A stretch of DNA of 64,000 bases from Paraburkholderia piptadeniae (GCF_900007165.1 NZ_CYGY02000023.1:248001-312000); one strand, 5' to 3'; numbered from the stretch's first letter, positions 26,555-39,193 are shown. Program-made: numbers and translations. Notes: generated from the letters alone by a model not told the origin.

Positions 26555-27463
26555 ATGTCACCGACCGCCCGCTCCAGTTCGATCCGCCAGGATTCCGAAT
26601 CCGCCGAACCGCTCGAATCCGCCGAACCGCTCGAATCCGCCGACGACGATGCCGTCGATCAGCACGAAGCCGGCGAGGAAAAGCTGCGCTCGGGCATCCA
26701 GTCGATCGAAGTGGGCTTTCGTCTGCTCGAGGTGCTCACGCACGAGCCGCGCGCGATGATGCTGCGCGATCTCGCGCAGCGCGCGGCGATGAGCCCGGCG
26801 AAAGCGCACCGCTATCTGGTGAGTTTCCAGCGCCTGGGCGTCGTCGCGCAGGACCCGCTGACGGGCCGTTACGAACTCGGCGGCTTCGCGTTGCAACTGG
26901 GGCTCGCGCGGCTCGCGCGCGTCGACGGCGTAAAGCTCGCGCGCGTCGCCCTCGCCGAACTGCGCGACCGGCTCGACATGACGGTGGGCATCGCCGTGTG
27001 GGGCAACCAGGGGCCGACTGTCGTGCACTGGATGGAATCGAGTTATCCCGCGAAGGCATCGCTGAAACTCGGCGATGTGATGCCGATGCTCAGTTCCGCA
27101 ACGGGGCTGCTGTTCGCCGCGTACCTGCCGCGCGGCAAGACGGCCGCGATGATCGAACGCGAGCTCGCACAGACGCAGCGTTGGGCCTCGGCCAACACAC
27201 CGTCCACGCCGGAGGACGTCGAGCGCGTGCTCGAAGACGTGCGCGCGCATGGCGCGGCGCGCGTCGAAGGCATGTTGCTGCCGACCATACACGCGTTCTG
27301 CACGCCCGTGTTCGATTCGAACGGCGATCTCGCGCTCGGACTGATCGCGCTGGGTCACGAAGGCGCGTTCGACATCGCGTGGGGCGGCGCAGTCGATACC
27401 GCTTTGCGCGAGTGCGCGCAGAAGCTGTCCTACGAACTCGGGTATAGCCCGACGCCCCGATAG
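26555..27463 (+). CDS. IclR-family transcriptional regulator
   Basis: Regulator of 302 residues. A disordered N-terminus of about 45 residues contains repeats of SAEPLE. The winged helix follows (GIQSIEVGFRLLEVLTHEP, MLRDLAQRAAMSPAKAHRYL, SFQRLGVVAQDPLTGRYELG), then the IclR effector domain (MTVGIAVWGNQGPTVVHWM, LGDVMPMLSSATGLLFAAYLP, HAFCTPVFDSNGDLALGLIALG). It is divergent from the fumarylacetoacetase-family gene across about 160 bases and probably controls that operon. I choose ATG 26555; a frame open further upstream would start at 26480 without a convincing ribosome site. Confidence 0.9.
   Translation: MSPTARSSSIRQDSESAEPLESAEPLESADDDAVDQHEAGEEKLRSGIQSIEVGFRLLEVLTHEPRAMMLRDLAQRAAMSPAKAHRYLVSFQRLGVVAQDPLTGRYELGGFALQLGLARLARVDGVKLARVALAELRDRLDMTVGIAVWGNQGPTVVHWMESSYPAKASLKLGDVMPMLSSATGLLFAAYLPRGKTAAMIERELAQTQRWASANTPSTPEDVERVLEDVRAHGAARVEGMLLPTIHAFCTPVFDSNGDLALGLIALGHEGAFDIAWGGAVDTALRECAQKLSYELGYSPTPR
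26597..26643 (+). repeat. In-frame 18-bp tandem repeat in the IclR gene
   Basis: Two perfect 18-base units (GAATCCGCCGAACCGCTC) and 11 bases of a third, encoding E-S-A-E-P-L repeats in the presumed disordered N-terminus. The length is a multiple of three, so copy number can vary without losing the frame. Confidence 0.9.
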
Positions 27464-27584
27464 GCCTTCGGCAATACGATAACCCGCACGACGAACAGCA
27501 CGATTAACCACACGATGAACGCGTGCCGGCGGCGCCCGGTCGAAACGTCTTTAACCGCGTTCCGCGTTCAACCTACTACTTCCG

Positions 27585-28808
27585 ATGTCGTCTCCGTTCG
27601 CTGTCCGCACCGTTTCGCATGTGCAACTCTCCGCAGCGCAGCGCCGCTCGTCGCGGCTGCGGTGGGCCGGCGTGCTGGCGGCTGTCGCCGGCGCGCACCT
27701 GATCGCCGCGCTATGGTTCGAACGACATCACGAGACTTTCAAGCCGGTTGCGCCGGAGCACGTTCCCGTGCAGGTCGCGCTGCTCAAGCCGGAGCGCATC
27801 GAAACACAGGCGGCCGGCTCTCCGCCGCCCGCCGTCGCGAAGCCCGCAGCGCCCAAACATGGTGCGCAGAAGCCGCGTGAGCACGCGCTGACGGCGACGC
27901 GTCCGCGACCGTCGGAAGCGCCGGCGACGAATGAAGCCGCTAGCGCGCCTGTCGACACTTCGGCCGCTTCGGATTCAGCGGTTGCGTCCTCTGCGGCAGC
28001 CCGGCCCGCCGCAAACTCAGGACCCGGCATCGGCCAGGGCAACGCGCCACAAGCGACGCCAGGCGTGAAGTTTTCCGTGCCGCCATCGGGCGATCTGCAA
28101 TACGACACGTTCTACAACGGCGTTCGCAATCAGCCCGGCACGATTCACTGGACGAGCGATGGCCACTCGTACGATATGGTCGTTTCGGTGCCTCTGCCGT
28201 TTGTCGGCACGTTCAGCTATTCGAGCCACGGGCACGTCGACGCGTTCGGTCTCGCCCCTGATCAGTACGTCGAAAAGCGCGGCCGTCGCGGCGAAGACGT
28301 GACGACGTTCAATCACGACACGAAGCAGATCGGCTTCACGCGCACGCCTGATACATTGGCGCTGCCCGACGGCGCGCAGGACCGCTTCAGCATGGTGATG
28401 CAGCTCGCCAGTCTGGTGCGCGGCGATCCGGACGCCTATCAGCCGGGCGTCACGCGGCAGTTCTACGTGACGGACAACGATAGCGGCGAGATCTGGCCTA
28501 TCGAGACGATAGGCGACGAAACCGTGCGCACCGGGCAAGGATCGATCGATGCGCGGCATTTCATGCGGCTGCCGCGCCGCGAAAACGACCGCCGTCGCAT
28601 CGACGTGTGGCTTGCGCCGTCGCTCGGCTGGCTACCGGCGCGCCTCGTGCAGACGGAACCGAACGGCACGCAGATCGAACTCGTGTGGCGCGGCAAGCTC
28701 GCGCCGCCGGATGTCAACGACACCTCGTCGTCTTCTTCCGACGACACCTCGCCGGACAGCGCCCAACCCTCCGTCACCGATCCCGGCGCGGGGCCCGAAA
28801 AGCCCTGA
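27585..28808 (+). CDS. DUF3108 domain protein with one N-terminal membrane anchor
   Basis: Envelope protein of 407 residues. One helix (LRWAGVLAAVAGAHLIAALWF) is followed by a long Pro/Ala/Lys-rich spacer (about 60-160) like that of TonB, and then a periplasmic DUF3108 domain (LQYDTFYNGVRNQPGTIHW, GTFSYSSHGHVDAFGLAPDQY, DVTTFNHDTKQIGFTR, WLPARLVQTEPNGTQIEL). The C-terminus is a Ser/Asp/Pro-rich tail. DUF3108 has no established function; the domain is probably an all-beta lipoprotein-like fold. No tight operon partners are seen. Confidence 0.85.
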   Translation: MSSPFAVRTVSHVQLSAAQRRSSRLRWAGVLAAVAGAHLIAALWFERHHETFKPVAPEHVPVQVALLKPERIETQAAGSPPPAVAKPAAPKHGAQKPREHALTATRPRPSEAPATNEAASAPVDTSAASDSAVASSAAARPAANSGPGIGQGNAPQATPGVKFSVPPSGDLQYDTFYNGVRNQPGTIHWTSDGHSYDMVVSVPLPFVGTFSYSSHGHVDAFGLAPDQYVEKRGRRGEDVTTFNHDTKQIGFTRTPDTLALPDGAQDRFSMVMQLASLVRGDPDAYQPGVTRQFYVTDNDSGEIWPIETIGDETVRTGQGSIDARHFMRLPRRENDRRRIDVWLAPSLGWLPARLVQTEPNGTQIELVWRGKLAPPDVNDTSSSSSDDTSPDSAQPSVTDPGAGPEKP

Positions 28809-29017
28809 TGCAAGAAGGCCCTTGGCGCTGCGGGATACTTAACAATCGAGGCCGTACTCGTCCTCAGAAACTTCTGTCGCGTGCGTGAATCGCACGACGA
28901 GCAGCGCTCATCGCGCGAACGGTTCATGCGCATCCCATGATGCGAATCGAAAGACCCGGATCGCATGAACGATTGATTCACTCGTTCTTTCATTGCGACA
29001 TCACTTATGGAGTCCGC

Positions 29018-29806
29018 ATGCAAATCAATGTGAATGGCATCGATACGCGCTACATCCTGAGCAATGAAGGCGGAGGCCCCTGGCTCACGTTCATCCATCA
29101 GCTAGGCGGCGATCTGTCGATATGGGATCAGCTCGCCGGTTTTTTCCGTGACGAGTACACGGTCTTGCGCTACGACGTGCGCGGTCACGGTCAAACGGCC
29201 GTATCAGACAGGCAGGGCGGCGTTGCGGATCTGTCGCAGGATTTGCGCGCGCTGCTGGATGCGCTTGGCGTAAAGAAGACGCATCTTGTCGGAATGTCGA
29301 TGGGCGGCATGATCGCGCAGCAGTTCGCACTCGATAACCCGCATCGCGTGGAGACACTGACGCTCACCGACACGCACGCCGCCACGCCATCCGACAGCCG
29401 CGCTCTTTGGGAACAGCGCGCGGCGATGGTGCGCAACGAAGGTGTCGGCGCGCTCGCGCAAGCGACGATGGAACGCTGGCTGACGCCCGGCTTCCGCGAT
29501 GCGCATCCCGAAGTCGTCGAACAGATTTGCGAGGTGTTCGAGAACACTTCGTCTGAGGGTTATGCGCATGCGTGCCTTGCACTGCGCGATTTCGACGTGA
29601 GCAGTAGACTGAAGGAGATTGCCCTTCCCACTCTCACAGTGGCTGGACGCCACGATGCAGGCACGCCACCTGCTGCTACACAGGCAATAGCGGATGCCAT
29701 CCGGGGAGCGAGATTCGAACTGCTAGACGCGGCTCACCTCGCACCCGTCGAGCAATCGCAACGTTTTACGGCTTTGCTTGAATCGTTTCTGCAGAAACTG
29801 GTCTAA
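29018..29806 (+). CDS. Alpha/beta hydrolase, 3-oxoadipate enol-lactonase-like
   Basis: Hydrolase of 262 residues. The oxyanion region is TFIHQLGGDLSIWDQLAGFF, the nucleophile elbow GMSMGG (Ser at about 97), the acid lies near VAGRHDAGTPP and the base in DAAHLAPVEQ. The overall pattern is that of PcaD enol-lactonases of the beta-ketoadipate pathway. ATG 29018 is chosen because GGAG stands nine bases before it. No other protocatechuate genes are nearby, so the physiological substrate is open. Confidence 0.82.
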   Translation: MQINVNGIDTRYILSNEGGGPWLTFIHQLGGDLSIWDQLAGFFRDEYTVLRYDVRGHGQTAVSDRQGGVADLSQDLRALLDALGVKKTHLVGMSMGGMIAQQFALDNPHRVETLTLTDTHAATPSDSRALWEQRAAMVRNEGVGALAQATMERWLTPGFRDAHPEVVEQICEVFENTSSEGYAHACLALRDFDVSSRLKEIALPTLTVAGRHDAGTPPAATQAIADAIRGARFELLDAAHLAPVEQSQRFTALLESFLQKLV

Positions 29807-29923
29807 TAAACAGGTCCGGGATCTTCAACGCGTCAGGCCGGACCCACCCCTTGAATTCCAAACCATGGGCTCCATCTACGGTGCAACACTGGCCCGGAGC
29901 CATCGGAAATAAGGAGTGTCGCC

Positions 29924-30181
29924 ATGCAAATGATCTACAACAGCCCCAACTATTGTGTCGTCGAGTTCCCGCCGCAGGACGGGCATATCGCGATGAGGTC
30001 CGGTGGGTATGAGATCGTCGACAAGAACACGCAGCGCGAGATTTATATCGACGGCGTGATGGCAGCCAGTTTTCGCGAGCATGTGCAAAAGCTCATCGAA
30101 GACGAACCGACGCTAGACGAAGTGGACGAGTTTCTCGGTCAATTCGACAGCCTGATGAATCAGCCGGTCATTCTTCACTGA
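29924..30181 (+). CDS. DUF3567 family protein
   Basis: Small acidic cytoplasmic protein of 85 residues belonging to DUF3567, a family I know mainly from beta-proteobacteria and of unknown function. It reads [17 protein letters not shown], then [17 protein letters not shown] and a helical C-terminus ([22 protein letters not shown]). An AAGGAG site lies just upstream and a terminator follows, so it is a monocistronic gene, probably well expressed. Confidence 0.85.
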   Translation: MQMIYNSPNYCVVEFPPQDGHIAMRSGGYEIVDKNTQREIYIDGVMAASFREHVQKLIEDEPTLDEVDEFLGQFDSLMNQPVILH

Positions 30182-30229
30182 CCCATCGGCGCCGCTGACG
30201 CCAACTCCAGGCGACACGTCCCTAATCGA

Positions 30230-30258
30230 CCCCGCCCGGCTTGCCCGGCGGGGTTTTT
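30230..30258 (+). terminator. Rho-independent terminator after the DUF3567 gene
   Basis: CCCCGCC pairs with GGCGGGG around a 10-base loop and five T follow. It lies about 50 bases past the stop. The rest of the interval to the methionine synthase gene (30259-30509) holds a TACAAT box at 30450 that could be a -10 element; I find no SAH or cobalamin riboswitch pattern. Confidence 0.85.
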
Positions 30259-30509
30259 CGTTTTCATGGATTTGCCGTTTTTATCGGCGGGTCCGCCCGT
30301 TTCGCGGCGCGCCGCGCCACGCAAGGCGTACACCTCGCGCAAACGGCGAAAGATATACTGCCCGCGCTCCATTACCAGCAACCGGCGGGCCCTGCGCGCA
30401 GGCACGGACCGCAAAGCCGCGTCGCGCGGCGAGTTCGCGGCCATCCGGCTACAATATTGAGTTTCCTGAAAAAGTCGGCAGAGCCAGCCGGCACGAGCGC
30501 GATCAGACC

Positions 30510-31583
30510 ATGAACCAGCCCGCCAAGTCAGCCCCATCAGTCGCCAACGCCGGCGCCGCCTACACGCGCGGCGCGGCCCTGCCCGCGTTGCTCGAATCGC
30601 GCATCCTGATTCTGGACGGCGCGATGGGCACGATGATCCAGCGCTACAAGCTCGACGAAGCCGCCTATCGCGGCGAGCGCTTCAAGGACTATGCGCGGGA
30701 CATCAAAGGCAACAACGAGTTGCTGTCGATCACGCAGCCGCAGATCATCAGCGAGATTCACGAGCAATATCTCGCGGCGGGCGCCGACATCATCGAGACG
30801 AACACGTTCGGCGCAACGACCGTCGCGCAGGCCGATTACGGAATGGAAGAACTCGCCGTCGAGATGAACCGCGAATCGGCGAAGCTCGCGCGCGCCGCGT
30901 GCGACAAGTATTCGACACCCGACAAGCCGCGCTTCGTCGCCGGCGCGATCGGGCCGACGCCGAAGACGGCGAGCATCTCGCCCGACGTCAACGATCCGGG
31001 CGCGCGCAACGTCAGTTTCGACGAACTGCGCGCCGCGTACTACGAGCAGGCGAAAGCGCTAATGGAAGGCGGCGCGGACCTGTTCCTCGTCGAAACGATC
31101 TTCGATACGCTGAACGCAAAGGCCGCGCTTTTCGCGCTCGACGAGCTGTTCGACGACACCGGCGAGCGCCTGCCCATCATGATCTCGGGCACGGTGACGG
31201 ACGCATCGGGCCGCATTCTGTCGGGGCAAACGGTCGAAGCGTTCTGGAATTCGCTGCGTCACGCGAAGCCGCTCACGTTCGGCCTGAACTGCGCGCTGGG
31301 CGCCGCGCTGATGCGTCCGTACATCGCGGAGCTGGCGAAGCTTTGCGACACCTACGTATCGTGCTATCCGAATGCCGGCCTGCCGAATCCGATGAGCGAC
31401 ACGGGCTTCGACGAACTGCCCGCCGATACGTCGGGCCTCCTGAAGGAATTCGCGCAGGCGGGTCTCGTGAACATCGCGGGCGGCTGCTGCGGCACGACGC
31501 CGGAACATATCGCCGCGATCGCGAAGGCGCTGAACGAAGTGAAGCCGCGCAAGTGGCCGAGCCAGTATCGCGACGTCGCCTGA
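30510..31583 (+). CDS. metH: Methionine synthase, N-terminal homocysteine-binding subunit (split MetH)
   Basis: Cobalamin-dependent methionine synthase methylates homocysteine. This 357-residue protein is only the homocysteine-binding barrel: [53 protein letters not shown]. The zinc-binding cysteines are visible in FGLNCALGA and in the pair [11 protein letters not shown]. The remaining domains are coded by the next gene, 69 bases downstream. MetH as two polypeptides is common in Burkholderia relatives, so this is not a broken gene. Confidence 0.95.
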   Translation: MNQPAKSAPSVANAGAAYTRGAALPALLESRILILDGAMGTMIQRYKLDEAAYRGERFKDYARDIKGNNELLSITQPQIISEIHEQYLAAGADIIETNTFGATTVAQADYGMEELAVEMNRESAKLARAACDKYSTPDKPRFVAGAIGPTPKTASISPDVNDPGARNVSFDELRAAYYEQAKALMEGGADLFLVETIFDTLNAKAALFALDELFDDTGERLPIMISGTVTDASGRILSGQTVEAFWNSLRHAKPLTFGLNCALGAALMRPYIAELAKLCDTYVSCYPNAGLPNPMSDTGFDELPADTSGLLKEFAQAGLVNIAGGCCGTTPEHIAAIAKALNEVKPRKWPSQYRDVA

Positions 31584-31652
31584 AGCACATTAACGCTGCA
31601 CGGACGGCCGCCCGCAGAACCCATTGAAGCAACGACGAAACACGCACAGACC

Positions 31653-34370
<2,718 letters not shown>

Positions 34371-34552
34371 AAGGGGTACGCGCGGGCGGCAGGACTATAT
34401 CGCTGGCCAGAGGCTGAATATTTCCAGTTGAAAGGCCCAGCGAATATTTTCGGCTTTGTAGACTGAAAACGCTTCATCCTGCCTGCCCGCCAGACGCGAC
34501 CGCAAAAACGCGTCGGCTCAACGACTTGCAACAGTCAACGGAGAGAAATCGT

Positions 34553-34759
34553 ATGAAGAAGCTGACGCTGATGTTGACCGCGTTATCGCTCGCCGCCGTC
34601 GCGCCGCTCGCCGGCGCCCAGCCTCAGGCCCCGGGCGGATCGAGCTCGGTGAGTTCCTATTCGCCGCCTACCGTCACTCACGTGAAGAAGCCGAAAAAGA
34701 ACAAGATGAAGAAGGGCGCGTCCGCTCCCGCGACCGCGCCGGAAGGCGCAAGCCAGTAA
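34553..34759 (+). CDS. Very small exported Lys/Pro-rich protein
   Basis: Protein of 68 residues. A signal peptide (KKLTLMLTALSLAAVAPLAGA) should be cleaved near residue 22, leaving about 46 residues with the basic cluster HVKKPKKNKMKKG and an Ala/Pro tail. No family recognised. GAGAG precedes the ATG and a good terminator follows, which supports a real monocistronic gene. The mature peptide is strongly basic and probably disordered. Confidence 0.7.
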   Translation: MKKLTLMLTALSLAAVAPLAGAQPQAPGGSSSVSSYSPPTVTHVKKPKKNKMKKGASAPATAPEGASQ

Positions 34760-34786
34760 CGCGCGAGCGCGGCGTCGTGACAAAAA

Positions 34787-34810
34787 AGCCCATCGCGAGA
34801 TGGGCTTTTT
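34787..34810 (+). terminator. Rho-independent terminator after the small exported protein
   Basis: An 8-bp perfect stem (AGCCCATC / GATGGGCT) with a GCGA tetraloop, then a T run; A bases before it would make it work in reverse too. It lies about 28 bases past the stop at 34759. Confidence 0.9.
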
Positions 34811-34951
34811 CATGGCCGGATGCAGCAGATGCACGCTCGGCCGGAATCGATTCCATGTATGCGCCGCCACGTTCACGACAGCGCGCACTACAGCGAGCAG
34901 GACCACTCGACGCCGCCTCCGCACGGCCTCACGGGCACAACCGAAAGCCGC

Positions 34952-35278
34952 TCAGAGCCCCCAGACGATGTCCGTATTGTCCTTCTGCGCAGCGCGCAGC
35001 ATGTCGAGGAACGGGAACGCGCGTTGTGCGAGTCCGATCGGAATCTCGTGCGTGTCGTGGCCTTCCTCCCCTTCGTGGAAGTGGCCTTCATGCTCGGCGA
35101 GTTCCTGCTTGTCGGTCACGATCGCCGCTTCGAGCTTCGAGATCGCGACGCCGAGTTCGTCGTGGTTGATTACACCGCGTGGGCCGAGCCGCTTGCCGAT
35201 GATTCCCAGCAGATATTGGGCGAGATTCTCCAACATCACCACATCGGGGGCGGAGCGGCACTTGAAAGTAATCAGCAT
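34952..35278 (-). CDS. DUF1840 family protein
   Basis: Protein of 108 residues from ATG 35278, matching DUF1840: MLITFKCRSAPDVVMLENLA, then LLGIIGKRLGPRGVI, a helical acidic stretch rich in His and Glu (HEGHFHEGEEGHDTHE) and a C-terminal RAFPFLDMLRAAQ. The function is unknown. The His/Glu cluster could bind a metal, but that is only suggested by composition. A frame open further upstream does not resemble the family. Confidence 0.82.
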   Translation of the reverse strand: MLITFKCRSAPDVVMLENLAQYLLGIIGKRLGPRGVINHDELGVAISKLEAAIVTDKQELAEHEGHFHEGEEGHDTHEIPIGLAQRAFPFLDMLRAAQKDNTDIVWGL

Positions 35279-35699
35279 GACTGTTCCCTTTTCGTTATGT
35301 TGGCTTCTCCCACGGCCGGCCGCATGATGCTCGTAGCGGTCGGCCCCACGGGTTCCGTTGGCGCGCCGGCTGCTTGCTCGGGTGTTGCCGGTGGCCACGG
35401 CCCCTGCTGGGCATCTCATTGGACATATTAGCACCTGCTAAAATCCGGCTTGACGGAAAAAGCTCGCCGCGGTGCGTCCGGGCACGCTGCATATGCTGTG
35501 CCGCTTCGCCGCCGCGCATGTCCGGCTATCTGCACGGCGCGCGCCGCGCAGCGATCACCGCCTTTTCGCGCCGCCGCGGCGTCACGCTCGCGACGCGCAT
35601 CCGGCGCTCAAGCGCTTCCCACGCCGTCGACGGCCTGGTTCCGCGCCGTATACGGCGCTGCCCGCTTCATCGGACTGCCTCACTGGACTCGCAACAAGC
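35279..35699. promoter_or_regulatory. Divergent region DUF1840 / argS
   Basis: About 420 bases without a supported gene. A TAAAAT box at 35439-35444 could serve argS, leaving a long 5' leader of roughly 250 bases. I could not find a T-box-like or attenuator structure in it, but the leader length is notable. Confidence 0.4.
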
Positions 35700-37484
35700 A
35701 TGCTGCCTGCACACAAACAAACTCTCGAAACCCTGCTGACCGACGTCGTCAAGCAGGTCGCCCAGGCCACTCAAGGTGAATCCGAAGCCGCGTTCGTCGC
35801 GCCGGCCATCACGCTTGAACGACCGAAAGTCGCCGCGCACGGCGATGTCGCGTGCAACGTCGCGATGCAGATCGCCAAGCCGCTGCGCAGCAACCCGCGC
35901 CAGCTCGCGCAACTGATCGTCGATGCGCTGCTCGCGCATCCGCAGGCCAAGGGCCTCGTCGACAGCGCCGAAGTGGCCGGTCCTGGCTTCATCAACTTGC
36001 GTCTGTCGGCCGCTTCGAAGCAGGCCGTGATCGCCGCGATCTTCGAGCAGCGCGAAACGTTCGGCCGCTCGACGCGCGACGCGGGCAAGCGCGTGCTGGT
36101 CGAGTTCGTGTCGGCCAACCCGACGGGCCCGCTGCACGTCGGACACGGCCGCCAGGCCGCGCTCGGCGACGCAATGTCGAACGTGCTCGCGTCGCAGGGC
36201 TATGCCGTGCATCGCGAGTTCTACTACAACGACGCGGGCGTGCAGATCGGCAACCTGGCGATCTCGACGCAGGCGCGCGCCCGAGGCCTGAAGCCCGGCG
36301 ACGCGGGCTGGCCCGAAAGCGCGTACAACGGCGAATACATCGCCGACATCGCGCGCGACTACCTGAACGGCGAAACCGTATCGGCGAGCGACGGCGAGCC
36401 CGTCAAGGGCGCGGGCGACGTCGAGGACCTCGAAGCGATCCGCCGTTTCGCCGTTGCCTATCTGCGTCACGAGCAGGACATGGACCTGCAGGCGTTCGGC
36501 GTAAAGTTCGACCAGTACTACCTCGAATCGTCGCTGTACAAGGAAGGCCGCGTCGAGAACACGGTGAAGGAGCTGATCGACGCCGGCAAGACCTACGAGC
36601 AGGACGGCGCGCTGTGGCTGCGCACCACCGACGACGGCGACGACAAGGACCGCGTGATGCGCAAGTCCGACGGCACGTACACGTACTTCGTGCCCGACGT
36701 CGCGTATCACGAGACGAAATGGCAGCGCGGCTTCACGAAGGTCATCAACATCCAGGGCTCGGATCACCACGGCACGATCGCGCGTGTGCGCGCCGGTCTG
36801 CAAGGGCTCGGCATCGGCATCCCGAAGGGCTATCCCGACTACGTGCTGCACAAGATGGTCACGGTGATGCGCGACGGCCAGGAAGTGAAGATCTCGAAGC
36901 GCGCGGGCAGCTACGTGACGGTGCGCGATCTGATCGAATGGTCGGGCGGCGCGCTGCCGGGCCAGGAAGCGGCGCCCGATCTGCTCGACGAAGAGACCAT
37001 CCGCCGCGGCCGCGATGCCGTGCGCTTCTTCCTGATCTCGCGCAAGGCCGACACGGAGTTCGTGTTCGACGTCGACCTCGCGCTCAAGCAGAACGACGAG
37101 AACCCGGTGTACTACGTGCAGTACGCGCACGCGCGCATCTGCTCGGTGATCAGCGAATCGAAGTCGCGCTACGCCGCGGATGAAGCCCTGCTGCCGTCCG
37201 TCGATCTGTCGCCGCTCGACAGCGAGCGCGCGATGGCGCTGCTGCAGAAGCTTGCCGAATTCCCCGACATGCTGGCGCACGCCGCCGACGAGCTCGCGCC
37301 CCACGCAGTGGCGTTCTATCTGCGCGATCTCGCAGGCGAATTTCACTCGTTCTACAATGCCGAACGCGTTCTCGTCGACGAAGAAGCGCCGCGCAATGCG
37401 CGCATCGCGCTGCTCGCGGCGACGCGCCAGGTGCTGGCGAACGGCCTCGCCGTGATCGGTGTATCGGCACCCGCCAAAATGTAA
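35700..37484 (+). CDS. argS: Arginyl-tRNA synthetase
   Basis: Class I synthetase of 594 residues that charges tRNA-Arg. The N-terminal additional domain is followed by the ATP-binding signature [21 protein letters not shown] (HVGHG form of HIGH). Then come [13 protein letters not shown], the segment [15 protein letters not shown] and, in place of [18 protein letters not shown]. The C-terminal anticodon-binding helical domain ends in [23 protein letters not shown] place the start at 35700, where the family's N-terminal domain begins; the frame stays open upstream but with no homologous sequence. Confidence 0.97.
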   Translation: MLPAHKQTLETLLTDVVKQVAQATQGESEAAFVAPAITLERPKVAAHGDVACNVAMQIAKPLRSNPRQLAQLIVDALLAHPQAKGLVDSAEVAGPGFINLRLSAASKQAVIAAIFEQRETFGRSTRDAGKRVLVEFVSANPTGPLHVGHGRQAALGDAMSNVLASQGYAVHREFYYNDAGVQIGNLAISTQARARGLKPGDAGWPESAYNGEYIADIARDYLNGETVSASDGEPVKGAGDVEDLEAIRRFAVAYLRHEQDMDLQAFGVKFDQYYLESSLYKEGRVENTVKELIDAGKTYEQDGALWLRTTDDGDDKDRVMRKSDGTYTYFVPDVAYHETKWQRGFTKVINIQGSDHHGTIARVRAGLQGLGIGIPKGYPDYVLHKMVTVMRDGQEVKISKRAGSYVTVRDLIEWSGGALPGQEAAPDLLDEETIRRGRDAVRFFLISRKADTEFVFDVDLALKQNDENPVYYVQYAHARICSVISESKSRYAADEALLPSVDLSPLDSERAMALLQKLAEFPDMLAHAADELAPHAVAFYLRDLAGEFHSFYNAERVLVDEEAPRNARIALLAATRQVLANGLAVIGVSAPAKM

Positions 37485-37574
37485 TCTCCACGCGCTTTAA
37501 TTAAGACGTCAGGCGGATGACCGTCGCTATAATCGACGGTCATTCCAGATTTCCTTTTGCAGGTGAAACAGACG

Positions 37575-38378
37575 ATGGCAAAACCGCGCCGCACAACGAA
37601 GCAATCGAAACAGACCGGGGGCACTTTTCTCGGTATCGTGCTGGGCCTGATCGTCGGCCTGGCCATCGCGGTGGTGGTGGCGCTCTACATCACGCGCGCG
37701 CCCACGCCGTTCGTCGCGAAGGTCGCGCCGCCCGCCGCGTCCGATAGCGGCGCAAGCCAGCCTCAGTACGACCCGAATCGTCCGCTACAAGGCAAGAGCC
37801 CCGGCCAGCCGGTGCCGCAAGCCGCGCAGCCCGCGCCGCCCAACACGGCGCCCGGCCAGACCACGAACCAGTCGCAGACTTCGGGCATGCTCGAAGAGCC
37901 GCAGATCGTCGAAGTGCCGCCGTCGAACAACGGCGTCGCCGTCCCGCCCAAGCCCGCTGAGGACAACGGCGCGAACGCGAACAACGGCACCAGCAACAGC
38001 AACACGATGGCGATGAACCAGCCGCGCAAGCCGCCGCAAGCGAACAGCGCGCCGAGCATCGCGAACAACGCACCGAATCAGCCGAAGGCCGGCGCGACGC
38101 CGAATGCGAACGGCACGCCGCCCTCCGCCGCCGACGCTAACACGGGCTATCTGCTGCAGGTCGGCGCGTACAAGACGTCCGCCGACGCCGAACAGCAGCG
38201 CGCGCGGCTCGCGTTCCAGGGCTTCGAATCGAAGGTCACGCAGCGCGATGCGGGCGGTGTGACGTACTATCGCGTTCGAATCGGCCCGTTCTCGAAGTTC
38301 GAGGACATGAACACCACGCGTCAGCGCCTGTCCGATGCGGGCGTCGACACTGCCGTCATCCGCTTCACCAAGCAGTGA
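37575..38378 (+). CDS. SPOR-domain membrane protein, FtsN-like
   Basis: Bitopic inner-membrane protein of 267 residues. Short basic N-terminus (MAKPRRTTKQSKQ), one helix (LGIVLGLIVGLAIAVVVALYI), a long Pro/Asn/Gln-rich periplasmic linker (about 55-185), and a C-terminal SPOR domain (GYLLQVGAYKTSADAEQQRA, VTYYRVRIGPFSKFEDMN) that binds denuded septal glycan. The architecture and the position between argS and dsbA match the FtsN-like divisome protein of Burkholderia. ATG 37575 is used instead of an in-frame TTG six codons upstream. Confidence 0.9.
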   Translation: MAKPRRTTKQSKQTGGTFLGIVLGLIVGLAIAVVVALYITRAPTPFVAKVAPPAASDSGASQPQYDPNRPLQGKSPGQPVPQAAQPAPPNTAPGQTTNQSQTSGMLEEPQIVEVPPSNNGVAVPPKPAEDNGANANNGTSNSNTMAMNQPRKPPQANSAPSIANNAPNQPKAGATPNANGTPPSAADANTGYLLQVGAYKTSADAEQQRARLAFQGFESKVTQRDAGGVTYYRVRIGPFSKFEDMNTTRQRLSDAGVDTAVIRFTKQ

Positions 38379-38530
38379 TTCACACGCAGTAACGGGTTGT
38401 CTCGCGCCGCCGCTGAACCTTCAGCGCGCAGCGCGAGTCTCATGTGCGGCAGACGCCTGCCGTCGAACCGTTGCGGTCGCGGCGCGCCAATGCCCGCCAC
38501 CGTTACTTCCCCTGATTGGGTTCACAAGAC

Positions 38531-39169
38531 ATGAAAAAACTGCTGAGCATTCTTTTCCTCTCTCTCGGCCTCGTCGTGAGCGCGGCGCAAGCGGCGACCG
38601 CCGCGCCCGTCGCCGGCAAGGACTACACGGTGCTGTCCACGCCGCAGCCCGTCGAGGAGCCCGCCGGCAAGATCGAAGTCATCGAGTTCATGTGGTACGG
38701 CTGCCCGCACTGCAACGAGTTCGATCCGTATCTGGAATCGTGGGTCAAGAAGCAGGGCCCGGACGTCGTGTTCAAGCGCGTGCCCGTCGCGTTCCGCGAC
38801 GATTTCATTCCGCACTCGAAGCTCTATCATGCCGTCGACGCGCTCGGCCTCGCGAACCAGCTGACGCCGACCATCTTCCACGAGATCCACGTCAACAAGA
38901 ACTATCTGCTGACGCCGGAAGATCAGGCAAAATTTCTCGCGAAGAACGGCGTCGATTCGAAGAAGTTCATGGACGCGTACAACTCGTTCTCGACGCAGAG
39001 CGCGATCCAGCGTGACAAGAAGCTGATCGAAGACTTCCGGATCGACGGCGTGCCGACGCTGGCCGTGCAGGGCAAGTACGAAACGGGCCCCGCGCAGACA
39101 AACAGCCTGCCCGGCACGCTCCAGGTGCTCGACTACCTGGTCGGACAGGTTCGCGCGAAGAAGATGTAA
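38531..39169 (+). CDS. dsbA: Thiol:disulfide interchange protein DsbA
   Basis: Periplasmic oxidase of 212 residues that introduces disulfide bonds into exported proteins. Signal peptide to about residue 22 (LLSILFLSLGLVVSAAQA). The thioredoxin-like active site CPHC is at 58-61 (FMWYGCPHCNEF), with the inserted helical domain and the cis-Pro loop GVPTLAVQGKY afterwards. It is reoxidised by DsbB, which is not in this window. It follows the SPOR gene and is followed by a short-chain dehydrogenase 24 bases downstream. Confidence 0.95.
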   Translation: MKKLLSILFLSLGLVVSAAQAATAAPVAGKDYTVLSTPQPVEEPAGKIEVIEFMWYGCPHCNEFDPYLESWVKKQGPDVVFKRVPVAFRDDFIPHSKLYHAVDALGLANQLTPTIFHEIHVNKNYLLTPEDQAKFLAKNGVDSKKFMDAYNSFSTQSAIQRDKKLIEDFRIDGVPTLAVQGKYETGPAQTNSLPGTLQVLDYLVGQVRAKKM

Positions 39170-39193
39170 TTCCATTCACGCACGACGGCCGGT

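Noticed and set aside
30259..30509. Possible SAH or cobalamin riboswitch before the split metH.
   Set aside because: I looked for the conserved core patterns of both classes and did not find them; only a TACAAT box is visible.
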